A stretch of 64,000 nucleotides of DNA from an uncultured Bacilli bacterium (GCA_934167825.1 CAKPLY010000001.1:62001-126000), one strand, 5' to 3'. Shown: positions 16,908-24,756, numbered from the stretch's first letter. Notes: a model not told the origin generated them from the letters alone. Numbers and translations are program-made.

Positions 16908-16973
16908 ATGAATAGAATAAGTTTAGTTATTTATAACATTTATGCTATCGGGGGGGGGGCAATTAACATATAG
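16908..16973 (+). CDS. Leader peptide 2 with G10 tract
   Basis: A 21-codon ORF (ATG 16908, TAG 16971-16973) preceded by AAGGAGG. It ends with the same YNIYAIGGGAINI as leader 1 and contains the same ten-G tract (16950-16959). GCCCC again follows the ribosome binding site and can pair with the GGGGC end of the tract. Removing one G opens a frame that runs 22 codons from CAA 16960 to TAG 17026-17028 within the terminator. Its predicted residues largely match those of copy 1 (QLTYRNN versus QLTYKNN, and a shared TIDK-SRNR). The equal length with no indels argues that this second frame is maintained. Confidence 0.65.
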   Translation: MNRISLVIYNIYAIGGGAINI

Positions 16974-16998
16974 AAATAATATAATAAAAGAAGGTAAA

Positions 16999-17048
16999 AC
17001 TATAGATAAAATGTCTAGAAATAGATAGTTTTTGTCTATAGTTTTTTT
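16999..17048 (+). terminator. Attenuator/terminator before VP gene 2
   Basis: ACTATAGA (16999-17006) pairs with TCTATAGT, then a T run follows. The inner segments TGTCTA and TAGATA can form competing hairpins. It is nearly identical to 5507-5556 and lies between the leader ORF and VP gene 2. Confidence 0.75.
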
Positions 17049-17071
17049 GTTGTCTAAAGGAGTTAGAAGTT

Positions 17072-18988
17072 ATGGAAAATGTAGAAGTAAATAATAAGAG
17101 TAAAATAGTAAAACTAATGATAATAGTAATTATCTTAATAGTAATAGCATTAGTAGGAACTTATGCTTTAACTATATGGAGGAGTCAAGAAAACACAGAA
17201 CTTACTTTACGTATTGGGGATATCTCAGGAATATATTGTGAAACAGGAGATCCAGTTAATATAAGTAATCTAGGGCCTATATTTGATTATGAAATAGATG
17301 GTGAAGTAATAACTTTTAGTATAGATAATCAAACTAATGAAGTAGTAAAAACTTCTGCTACATTTAATATTACTACAATAACAGATAATTTAAAAGAAGA
17401 AAGTTTTAAATATAAATTACTTTATAGTACAAATAATACTACTTATGAATTATTAAAAGAAGGTAATTTTAAAGATGTTACAAATGGTAGTAAAATAGAA
17501 TTATTAGAAAACTATGATGTTGCTATATCACAAAAAATACATTTTAAATTAATAATCTATATAGATGGTAATATGGAAAATCCTATAACTATGCAAGGAG
17601 GTAGTTTGGTGGGATATCTTACTGCATGTAAAATTGTTGAAGTAGATAAAAGTGGTGCTAATGCACCTGCTTTAACAGATGCATTAATCCCTGTAATGTA
17701 TGATGAAACAACATCTACTTGGGTAAAAGCAGATTCAAGTAATAATGATTTATCCTGGTATAATTATGGTGAAAAGAAATGGGCAAATGCAGTGTTAGTA
17801 TCATCAACAAATCGTAGTACTTACCAGTCCGCAAGTGCAGGTACAACTATAACAGATGCAGACATCTTAGCATTTTATGTATGGATACCGAGATATAAAT
17901 ATAAAGTATGGAATATAAACAAAGTAATGGCTACAGATAGTTATAGTGCACAAACTACAGGTATAGATATAGTATTTGAAGCAGGTACATCTTCAACTGG
18001 TACAATATCTTGTACATATAGTTATGCTGCACCATCAAGTACTGCCGGAAGTCCCAATGAAACATGTACAGGTAGTAATGGAGATTATTATACACATCCA
18101 GCATTTACGTTTGGTAATCAAGAACTAACAGGATTTTGGATGGGAAAATTTGAACTATCAAGTAGTAATCCTGCGACTGGTTCATCTTATGGCGGGGGAT
18201 ACTCTACATCTTTAACACCAAGAATACTACCAAATGTAACATCATGGAGAAATAATATAGTATCAAACTATTGGAAAGTAATATATGATATGCAAACAAG
18301 TAATAATATATATGGACTTCCTACATCAAGAACAAATGCTGATTCACATATGCTTACTAATATGGAGTGGGGAGCAGTAGCATATTTAACTAACTCAAAA
18401 TATGGAAGATGTACAAATGGAAGTTGTACAGAAGTATCAATTAATGGTTACGGAGAAACAAGTAATTATACAACTATGACAGGATGTGGTCCAATATCAA
18501 GTGGTAGTACAAGTTATAGTACTACATGTAACGCATATAATACAACTTTAGGACAAACAGCATCTACTACAGGTAATATATATGGAATATATGATATGTC
18601 AGGAGGGGCAACTGAATATGTAATGGGTAATATATCAAAAACAAACGGAACAACATATACATATTATGCAGGAAATGCAGGAACAAACTTTACATATAGT
18701 ACAGATACTGCAAAATATCTAATACCTTATGCATATGGAACAACATATAATGACCAAACAGCATATAATAGAGGAAGATTAGGAGATGCAACAAGTGAAG
18801 TAGTATCTAGAGCAAGTTATGGATGGTATAATGACTACACGTCTTTTCCTGTCTTTGGCGATTCTTGGTTTCTTCGTGGCGGCAATTTCGGCGCTAGTAG
18901 TGAAGGTGAACCCTTCTCTTTCTTCGGCAATTCTGGCATTAATAACCACTCTTGTTCGGGGCGTGCTGCTCTTTCTATTGCATCCTAA
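17072..18988 (+). CDS. Surface protein VP2, FGE/C-type-lectin-like, variable tail
   Basis: 638 aa paralog of the proteins at 5579 and 60277. One N-terminal membrane helix (about 13-33) precedes a unique beta-rich stalk (35-200) and the shared domain (about 203-638). The FWMGKFELS, MLTNMEWGAVAYL and GNIYGIYDMSGG motifs are intact. The last ~56 residues (from GWYNDYTSF) differ strongly from both paralogs, keeping only SWFLRGG and GRAALSIA. In this tail, G+C rises to about half by my hand count, far above the gene body, and most variable codons are of NNC/NNT type. Both facts are expected if the tail was copied from an AAC-rich template by a diversity-generating retroelement. No reverse transcriptase is in the window. 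Start ATG with AAAGGAG upstream. Confidence 0.8.
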   Translation: MENVEVNNKSKIVKLMIIVIILIVIALVGTYALTIWRSQENTELTLRIGDISGIYCETGDPVNISNLGPIFDYEIDGEVITFSIDNQTNEVVKTSATFNITTITDNLKEESFKYKLLYSTNNTTYELLKEGNFKDVTNGSKIELLENYDVAISQKIHFKLIIYIDGNMENPITMQGGSLVGYLTACKIVEVDKSGANAPALTDALIPVMYDETTSTWVKADSSNNDLSWYNYGEKKWANAVLVSSTNRSTYQSASAGTTITDADILAFYVWIPRYKYKVWNINKVMATDSYSAQTTGIDIVFEAGTSSTGTISCTYSYAAPSSTAGSPNETCTGSNGDYYTHPAFTFGNQELTGFWMGKFELSSSNPATGSSYGGGYSTSLTPRILPNVTSWRNNIVSNYWKVIYDMQTSNNIYGLPTSRTNADSHMLTNMEWGAVAYLTNSKYGRCTNGSCTEVSINGYGETSNYTTMTGCGPISSGSTSYSTTCNAYNTTLGQTASTTGNIYGIYDMSGGATEYVMGNISKTNGTTYTYYAGNAGTNFTYSTDTAKYLIPYAYGTTYNDQTAYNRGRLGDATSEVVSRASYGWYNDYTSFPVFGDSWFLRGGNFGASSEGEPFSFFGNSGINNHSCSGRAALSIAS

Positions 18989-19009
18989 ACACAATAAATA
19001 GAAATAAAT

Positions 19010-19072
19010 AGATATGTAAATTACTTTTATGAAATAATTTATTAAAAGTAATTTACATATCTTTATTTTTTT
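19010..19072 (+). terminator. Strong terminator after VP gene 2
   Basis: A perfect 20-bp stem (19010-19029 with 19043-19062; arms begin AGATATGTAAATT) followed by a long T run. Confidence 0.9.
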
Positions 19073-19112
19073 GATATAATTTAGTTAATGATAGAAAGAT
19101 ATGGAGGATATG

Positions 19113-19418
19113 ATGAGTGATATTGAATTACTAAGTATAGATATTGGTGCACTAGAAAGTGCTATAGATAGTCTAAATAGATATATTGGTGAATTAAGTA
19201 CTGAAGAGGGTAGTTTAGAATATATTAAGAATACTGCTCCTACATTTTGGAATGAAGGTGCTACTGAAGATATTAATTCATATTGTATAGAACTTGGAAA
19301 AAATATAAGTAGTGTTGATGCTCTTATACAGAATTTACAAGGATATATAAGTACTTTAAGAACACTAATTGCTGAAATTAATGAAGCAAGAAAAAGAAAG
19401 TATGCTGGTGAGGTGTAA
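19113..19418 (+). CDS. WXG100-like small helical protein A
   Basis: About 101 aa, all helical, no signal peptide. A central turn FWNEGATEDINSY matches FWNEGVGEDVSSY of the third gene in this operon and resembles the WxG turn of ESAT-6/WXG100 proteins secreted by type VII systems. I chose ATG 19113, five bases after GGAGG; starts at 19101 and 19110 are in frame. It is separated by two bases from the next gene. No EssC/YukB-type ATPase is in the window, so the secretion route is inferred. Confidence 0.7.
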   Translation: MSDIELLSIDIGALESAIDSLNRYIGELSTEEGSLEYIKNTAPTFWNEGATEDINSYCIELGKNISSVDALIQNLQGYISTLRTLIAEINEARKRKYAGEV

Positions 19419-19420
19419 TA

Positions 19421-19756
19421 ATGCAAGTAAAAGTTAGATTAAACGATTTAAGACAAACTAGTAATAGAGCAAATGAATTAAATGTTGAAGTTAAGAGTTT
19501 ATTTGATAGAACTACAAATAATTTAAAAGAAATTTGTCGTATTGTACAATGTAGTGAACTAACTAGTGCAACAAATAGTATTAATGAAGAAATTGAAACT
19601 ATTAATAATGAAATAAATGAATCTTTAAGAGAAATAAATAATTTCTTGATTGAGCAAATTAATTACTATAGTATATCTAATGAAAATGCTACTAGTGCAA
19701 TAAATAAATTAAGTGAGCAAATTACTAATAGTTTTAGTACGGGAGGTGGCAATTAA
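19421..19756 (+). CDS. Small helical protein B of the WXG-like operon
   Basis: 111 aa, two long amphipathic helices around a break near residue 45. It is rich in Asn, Glu and Ile and ends in a Gly-rich tail (STGGGN). It lacks the FWNEG turn of its neighbours. The stop overlaps the start of the next gene by one base, and GAGGTG lies upstream of its ATG. Probably a partner or chaperone-like helical hairpin; the exact function is unknown. Confidence 0.7.
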   Translation: MQVKVRLNDLRQTSNRANELNVEVKSLFDRTTNNLKEICRIVQCSELTSATNSINEEIETINNEINESLREINNFLIEQINYYSISNENATSAINKLSEQITNSFSTGGGN

Positions 19757-20214
19757 TGGCAACTTATGGTAGAGAACAATTAATTAAATTAAACCCTGAA
19801 AGATTAGAGGAATATACTGCTAATTTAGCAACTTTAGTACAACAATTGTGTGCAAGAGCAGATGAATTAAAAACTGTAAATAAGACTGCTCAAATGTTTT
19901 GGAATGAAGGTGTTGGGGAAGACGTTTCAAGTTATGGAGTATCTTTGGATAAAAACATTAATTTAATTAAAGGGAAGTTATCAGATACATTAAATGATTA
20001 TGTTAAAACAATGAATGTACTTGCTTCAACAGTTAGAAATATTGCTGGTCAAAATGTTGCTACTGGTGGAACAACAACTTCTTTAGGAGGTACTAAACCT
20101 TCTTCTCAAATAGATGAACTTAATAATTTTTATTCATCATTTCGCCAATTTGATTCTAATACTACAAATAAATATAGAAATCCTAATGTTTTTGGATCTA
20201 CTGGAAAAATGTAA
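19756..20214 (+). CDS. WXG100-like protein C with extended tail
   Basis: 152 aa. The first ~100 residues form a helical hairpin with the turn FWNEGVGEDVSSYG, paralogous to protein A. A Gly/Thr/Ser-rich low-complexity linker and a C-terminal extension (SQIDELNNFYSSFRQFDSN) follow. This layout is like WXG/LXG secreted proteins with a short C-terminal module. Ribosome binding site GGAGGTGG. Last gene of the trio, followed by a terminator. Confidence 0.7.
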   Translation: MATYGREQLIKLNPERLEEYTANLATLVQQLCARADELKTVNKTAQMFWNEGVGEDVSSYGVSLDKNINLIKGKLSDTLNDYVKTMNVLASTVRNIAGQNVATGGTTTSLGGTKPSSQIDELNNFYSSFRQFDSNTTNKYRNPNVFGSTGKM

Positions 20215-20223
20215 TGATAATAT

Positions 20224-20257
20224 AACACATAAGTTAAATATTTATGTGTTTTTTTAT
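20224..20257 (+). terminator. Terminator of the WXG-like operon
   Basis: AACACATAA (20224-20232) pairs with TTATGTGTT (20242-20250), followed by seven Ts. Confidence 0.85.
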
Positions 20258-20277
20258 TTTTTTTAAACTTTTTTCAT

Positions 20278-20316
20278 TTTTTTTCGCTAAAATGATTTTC
20301 AATATGGAATATATAT
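20278..20316 (+). promoter_or_regulatory. sigF/sigG-like promoter, duplicated at 51429-51467
   Basis: GCTAA (20286-20290), 15 bases, then GGAATATAT (20306-20314). The spacing and the GG-A-A -10 resemble forespore sigma (sigF/sigG) promoters rather than sigA. The whole 39-base block is repeated exactly on the minus strand at 51429-51467. Upstream of the anchored protein at 20367 and next to a sigF-like gene. Confidence 0.55.
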
Positions 20317-20366
20317 AATGAGAGAGTTAATTATATATATTTTTATTTTGAAAGAAGGAGTGAAAA

Positions 20367-21458
20367 ATGTTTAAAAAAGTATGTAAAGTGATGGTAGTAT
20401 TTTTGTCTTGTTTATTTATGAATGAGGTTAAGGCAGATGAGTGGACTACTAAGGAATTAGAAGGAGATGCTGTTATTAAAGAAATTAGATATAGATATTA
20501 TTATCTAGTTAAGAATGGAGAATATAAAAGAGTGGATGAAATGGGTAATTATTCTTATAGTGATAAGAATGATATTAAATATGGAGAGTTTAGTAGTTGG
20601 ACAAATAGTCCTATAACAGAGTATGATTATTTAGATATAGAGTATGGTAAGAAATATGAATATCAAGAGTTATTACCTGCGCAATATATTAAGATAGAGA
20701 ATGTAACTGATAGTAATATAAGTATTAATGATATAGAAACATATAATTTAAGTGTAAAGTTAAATCATAAGATATATTCTTGCACTTTATGTAATAGTGA
20801 TAAGAATATTATATATCCAAATGGTAATATGATTATATATATGCCTATGAGTGTACTTATTAAGAATCTAACTTTTAATTTTACTAATGATTCAAATAGT
20901 AATTTTGAGATTTATTATAGTTTTGATAGAGCGTTTAATAAGATAGTTGCATCCACTTTAGGAAATAATACGGTATTTTCTTATAAATATAATAAGGCAT
21001 ATAAGCTATATGAAAACTATTCAAATACATTTGTTGGATATAATATTAATGTTGATGAATTTATTAAGGTAATATCTGTTAGTGATGTATGTAGAGCAAG
21101 AGAAATATATGATTATAAATATAATTTAGATAAGGTGTATTTTGGTACAACATATTATAAAGATAAGAGTGATATTGATGTTAGTACTACTGATTTATCT
21201 ATTGATGATTTATATATGGATGAAAACGATTATCAAATATATTATAAGTATTCAAGTGATGTAGGAAGCGGTGATAATAAGAATAATAATGATAATAATA
21301 CACCAAGTAATATAATACCAATAAATAGTCCTAGTTTAGTTAAGACTGGTAATTTTAAACTCAAGAATACTAATTATTTAATTACATATATATTGCTATT
21401 ATTACTGGTTACTTTGCTATTCATAAAGAGAATGAATAAAAAGAGAAATTTTAAATAA
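20367..21458 (+). CDS. Secreted, C-terminally anchored unknown protein
   Basis: 363 aa. Signal peptide (about 1-23, ending EVKA), a ~300-residue Tyr/Asn/Asp-rich extracytoplasmic part with few cysteines, then a low-complexity NNNDNNTPSN linker. A C-terminal membrane helix (TYILLLLLVTLLFIKR) with a basic tail follows; the preceding SLVKTGN is reminiscent of, but not, an LPxTG signal. Start ATG with GAAGGAG. It is preceded by a sigF/G-like promoter and followed by spoIIAA/sigF-like genes, so a sporulation-stage envelope role is possible. No family recognised. Confidence 0.75.
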   Translation: MFKKVCKVMVVFLSCLFMNEVKADEWTTKELEGDAVIKEIRYRYYYLVKNGEYKRVDEMGNYSYSDKNDIKYGEFSSWTNSPITEYDYLDIEYGKKYEYQELLPAQYIKIENVTDSNISINDIETYNLSVKLNHKIYSCTLCNSDKNIIYPNGNMIIYMPMSVLIKNLTFNFTNDSNSNFEIYYSFDRAFNKIVASTLGNNTVFSYKYNKAYKLYENYSNTFVGYNINVDEFIKVISVSDVCRAREIYDYKYNLDKVYFGTTYYKDKSDIDVSTTDLSIDDLYMDENDYQIYYKYSSDVGSGDNKNNNDNNTPSNIIPINSPSLVKTGNFKLKNTNYLITYILLLLLVTLLFIKRMNKKRNFK

Positions 21459-21545
21459 TGTCGAATGAATAAATAGTCTAATATTGACGAATTTAACAAA
21501 TGATTAACAAAATATGATAAAGTATATAAGAAAGGAAGAATATTA

Positions 21546-21842
21546 ATGAAAGTTAATACAGAGTTTAGAAAGGGAATTATGTTTATTAGGGTATATGGAT
21601 GTTTAAATAAAGATAATATGACTTTTTTAGATTATGATAATTTTAAGTATGTAGTATTTAATTTTGATAATTTGCTTTCTATTGATAGTTATGCAATTAA
21701 ATATATTATTAATTACAATAAAAGAATTAAAAAAGATAATGGTAAGTTAGTTATATGTGATGGTAAAAAAAATATGGTTAAGAATCTATTTAAGGGTATT
21801 ATACCTGTAATAGGTGATGAACTGGAGGCGTTTGGTACATAG
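21546..21842 (+). CDS. spoIIAA: STAS-domain anti-anti-sigma factor (SpoIIAA-like)
   Basis: 98 aa single STAS domain. The phosphorylatable region of SpoIIAA (DSSGLG in the family) reads SIDSYAIKYII here, keeping the Asp-Ser. SpoIIAA relieves inhibition of sigF by binding the anti-sigma kinase SpoIIAB. The next gene is the sigma factor itself, with no spoIIAB between. It is shorter and more divergent than Bacillus SpoIIAA (117 aa), so the name rests on synteny. Ribosome binding site AAGGAAG. Confidence 0.75.
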   Translation: MKVNTEFRKGIMFIRVYGCLNKDNMTFLDYDNFKYVVFNFDNLLSIDSYAIKYIINYNKRIKKDNGKLVICDGKKNMVKNLFKGIIPVIGDELEAFGT

Positions 21843-21859
21843 ATTAAGAAAGGAGAACA

Positions 21860-22522
21860 ATGGACGAATTATCTAATATTATAATAGAGAATGAACCTTT
21901 AATATATTCTATTATTAATAAGTACTCAAGATACTATGATACAGAAGATCTATACCAAGTAGCAGTAATGGGAATAATTAAAGCATATAAGAATTATAAA
22001 CAAGACTTTAATACAAAGTTTACTTCTTATGCGTATAATTATATCTTAGGAGAGATATTAAAGTATATTAATGATAGTAAGATATTTAAAATAGGTAAAG
22101 AAACAAGGGGATTATATAAGAAGATAAATGAAGCAAAAACTATACTAACACAAAAACTAATGAAAGAACCATCTAACTATGAATTATCATTATTTTTAGA
22201 GATTGATGAGAAAGTAATTAATGATGTAATTAATATTAATAGTCCTATTGATAGTTTGGATAGAGAAATAAAAGAAGAGGGTAAAAAACTTATGTTATAT
22301 GATGTAGTGGGAGAAAATAAGGATAATATTGAGGAGATATTTTTACATGATGAGATAAATAAATTATCATTAGAAGAACTTAAGATACTTAAAGAAAGAT
22401 ACTTTAATGATAAAACACAGAGTGAAGTTGCTAAAGAACTTGGTATAAATCAAGTTAAAGTATCTCGTGAAGAACAAAAAATTCTTAAAAAATTATCAAA
22501 TTCTTACCAAAAAGTCGTATAA
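21860..22522 (+). CDS. sigF: Sporulation RNA polymerase sigma factor (SigF-like)
   Basis: 220 aa sigma-70 family protein of the SigF/SigG/SigB group. Region 2 is DLYQVAVMGIIKAYKNYKQ ... FTSYAYNYILGEILKYI. Region 3 follows, and region 4 is ILKERYFNDKTQSEVAKELGINQVKVSRE. It lies 17 bases after the STAS gene and 0.45 kb before spoVAC. That is the same order as the adjacent spoIIA and spoVA operons of Bacillus subtilis, so SigF is the best guess over SigG. The start has AAAGGAG upstream. The absence of a SpoIIAB gene in the operon is unusual. Confidence 0.85.
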   Translation: MDELSNIIIENEPLIYSIINKYSRYYDTEDLYQVAVMGIIKAYKNYKQDFNTKFTSYAYNYILGEILKYINDSKIFKIGKETRGLYKKINEAKTILTQKLMKEPSNYELSLFLEIDEKVINDVININSPIDSLDREIKEEGKKLMLYDVVGENKDNIEEIFLHDEINKLSLEELKILKERYFNDKTQSEVAKELGINQVKVSREEQKILKKLSNSYQKVV

Positions 22523-22604
22523 ATTGGTGTTTTTGCTTAAAAGTTGCGCATTTGGCAACTAGAAATTTTGAAAAAGTATGAGACAATATATTTAGGTGAT
22601 TAAA

Positions 22605-22898
22605 ATGGGTTGTAAGGTTAGACATTATGATGTATATGAGACAATATCAAGAAATATCAAGAAGTATAGAATACTTGCAAATATAACACAAGAAGAACTA
22701 GCGGAGAAAGCAAATTATTCATATCAATTCATAAGAAGAATAGAGGCATCTAAGACAAAGAAGACGTTTTCTTTAGATACACTTATAACACTTACACATG
22801 CACTTAATGTTGATATTGTTGATCTATTCGAAGAGGTGAGTGACGAAGAATTTATAGAACTAAAAAGTTCAAAAATTAAAAAACAAAAGAGTATGTAG
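22605..22898 (+). CDS. XRE-family HTH transcriptional regulator
   Basis: 97 aa with a Cro/C1-type helix-turn-helix: ISRNIKKYRILANITQEELAEKANYS, then IRRIEASKTKKTFSLDTLITLTHALNV. The short acidic/basic tail has no other domain. I used ATG 22605 after AGGTGA; GTG 22596 is in frame. It sits between sigF and spoVAC, where Bacillus has spoVAA/AB, so it may control this block. Targets unknown. Confidence 0.88.
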   Translation: MGCKVRHYDVYETISRNIKKYRILANITQEELAEKANYSYQFIRRIEASKTKKTFSLDTLITLTHALNVDIVDLFEEVSDEEFIELKSSKIKKQKSM

Positions 22899-22901
22899 TG
22901 T

Positions 22902-22928
22902 AAAAAGCACAAAACATTGTGCTTTTTT
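22902..22928 (+). terminator. Terminator between the XRE gene and spoVAC
   Basis: AAAAGCAC pairs with GTGCTTTT around ACAAAACATT-like loop sequence, followed by Ts. It separates the regulator from the spoVA genes. Confidence 0.75.
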
Positions 22929-22973
22929 GTATAATGTTTTAAAAGTTGTTAATTATATAAATGGTGAAATAAA

Positions 22974-23417
22974 ATGAAGAATGAAATTTATGAGAGTATT
23001 GTGGGTGAGGTAACCCCTAAAAAGCATGTACTAAAAAATGCGATAGTTACTTTTGTTTTTGGAGGATTAATTGGACTTTTTAGCGAAGCGTTACTTAGAG
23101 TATATAAGATGATATTTGATCTTCCTAGAAAAGAAAGTGGAGTTCTTGTTATAATGACTTTAATATTTATAGCGTCACTTCTTACAGCGTTTGGTGTATT
23201 TGATTTATTAGTTGCTAAACTTAAATGTGCCTTAATAATACCTATAACAGGATTTGCTCATTCTATTACAAGTTCTGCCTTAGACTACAAAAATGAGGGA
23301 TTAGTATTAGGAATAGGTGCAAATATATTTAAGTTAGCAGGTACTGTTATACTTTATGGTGTGGTAAGTGTGTATATATTTGGTATTATTAGATTACTTA
23401 TTGGAGGCATATTATGA
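22974..23417 (+). CDS. spoVAC: Stage V sporulation protein AC
   Basis: 147 aa membrane protein with about four helices. It has family segments FVFGGLIGLFSEALL, LLTAFGVFD and GFAHSITSSALDYKNEG. SpoVAC is a mechanosensitive-type channel component that moves dipicolinic acid into and out of the spore core. Its stop overlaps spoVAD by four bases. The only spoVA genes present are AC, AD and AE, the minimal set seen in many anaerobic spore-formers. Confidence 0.95.
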   Translation: MKNEIYESIVGEVTPKKHVLKNAIVTFVFGGLIGLFSEALLRVYKMIFDLPRKESGVLVIMTLIFIASLLTAFGVFDLLVAKLKCALIIPITGFAHSITSSALDYKNEGLVLGIGANIFKLAGTVILYGVVSVYIFGIIRLLIGGIL

Positions 23418-24409
23418 CATATAATTATAAGAACGTTTATTTAGGAGACGGTTATACTATTGGAGGAGTATATGAAAGCAATGGTCCTTTAGTAGGTTAT
23501 TTTGATAAAGTATATAATAAAGACTTTTACTACGGAGAAAAGAGTTTTGAAAAAGCAGAAACTAGACTTCTTAAAGAAAATTTACTTAATCTACTTAGAA
23601 AGACTAAAAAAACGGAAGAAGATATTGATTTAATTATAAGTGGGGATTTACAAAATCAAATTGCTGCTTCTAATTATGCAATAAAAGATTATAATATTCC
23701 ATATCTTGGTATATATAGTGCTTGTGCTACTATTGGAGAAGCTATGATTATTGCATCATCTTTTGTTGAGGGAAAGAGTGCTAAAAACGTTATTGTCTCT
23801 ACGGTTAGTCATAATACTAGTCAGGAAAAGCAATTTAGAAATCCTGTTGAATATGGGACTCCAAAACCTGATTATTCAACATTTACTGCGACTGGTTCTG
23901 CAAGTTTATTAATAACAAGTAAAAAAAGTAAAATAAAAATTGAATCTGCGACTATTGGTAGAATTATAGATTTAGGACAAACTGATGTAAATAATATGGG
24001 AGCAGTAATGGCTGGAGCAGCAGCAGACACCATATATAGACATTTAAAAGATAATAATAGAAGTGCGGATTATTATGATTTAATTGTTACGGGTGATTTA
24101 GGTAAATATGGAAAAGAAATACTTAAGAAATACATAAAAACTAAATATAATATAGAGTTATCTAATAATTATAATGATTGTGGTACTATGTTATATGATA
24201 TTGATAATCAACCTGTTTTAGCAGGTGGTTCAGGACCAGTATGTAGTGCGTTAGTAATATTTTCTTATATACTTAAACAAATGAATGAGAATAAACTTAA
24301 GAAAGTTTTAGTAGTACCTACTGGAGCAATATTTTCTCCAACAAGATTTTTTCAAAAAGAGAATATACCTGCAATAGCACATGCAGTTAGTTTGGAGGTA
24401 ATAGAATGA
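23414..24409 (+). CDS. spoVAD: Stage V sporulation protein AD
   Basis: 331 aa thiolase-fold protein that binds dipicolinic acid at the spore inner membrane. Family segments are visible: IISGDLQNQIAASNYA, LGIYSACATIGEAMIIAS, STVSHNTSQEKQFRNPVEYG and AGGSGPVCSALVIFSYIL. The active-site Cys equivalent lies in YSACAT. It is translationally coupled to spoVAC and spoVAE on both sides by ATGA-type overlaps. Confidence 0.96.
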   Translation: MTYNYKNVYLGDGYTIGGVYESNGPLVGYFDKVYNKDFYYGEKSFEKAETRLLKENLLNLLRKTKKTEEDIDLIISGDLQNQIAASNYAIKDYNIPYLGIYSACATIGEAMIIASSFVEGKSAKNVIVSTVSHNTSQEKQFRNPVEYGTPKPDYSTFTATGSASLLITSKKSKIKIESATIGRIIDLGQTDVNNMGAVMAGAAADTIYRHLKDNNRSADYYDLIVTGDLGKYGKEILKKYIKTKYNIELSNNYNDCGTMLYDIDNQPVLAGGSGPVCSALVIFSYILKQMNENKLKKVLVVPTGAIFSPTRFFQKENIPAIAHAVSLEVIE

Positions 24410-24756
24410 CTTATTTATATGCATTTTTGTTTTGTGGACTTGTTTGTATGATAGGACAATTAATTTTAGATAATACTAAACTTACTCCGGGACATGTTAC
24501 TAGTTTATTTGTAGTAATTGGATCTTTTTTAGATGTATTTGGATTATATGATAAGATAGTTTTATATTGTGGTGCAGGAGCACTTGTTCCTATTACTTCT
24601 TTTGGACACTTACTTATTCATGGAGCAATGGATCAAGTTGGTAAGATTGGTCCTTTAGGACTTGCGTTTGGAATATTTAATCTTACTAGCGCAGGAATTA
24701 GTTTTGCATTGTTTTTAGGATTTATTTTTGCGTTAGTTTTTAAACCGAAACATTAA
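24406..24756 (+). CDS. spoVAE: Stage V sporulation protein AE
   Basis: 116 aa with three to four membrane helices (LYAFLFCGLVCMIGQLIL, PGHVTSLFVVIGSFLDVFGLYD, SFGHLLIHGAMDQVGKIGPLG). It corresponds to the SpoVAEb-type membrane partner of the DPA channel. It ends the spoVA trio and is followed by ~75 AT-rich bases before eno. Confidence 0.95.
   Translation: MTYLYAFLFCGLVCMIGQLILDNTKLTPGHVTSLFVVIGSFLDVFGLYDKIVLYCGAGALVPITSFGHLLIHGAMDQVGKIGPLGLAFGIFNLTSAGISFALFLGFIFALVFKPKH

Noticed and set aside
18819..19001. 60-codon ORF over the end of the VP2 gene, and the opposite-strand frame there
   Set aside because: These frames open only because the VP2 tail has unusual composition; neither has a ribosome binding site, and the VP2 frame is clearly the coding one.
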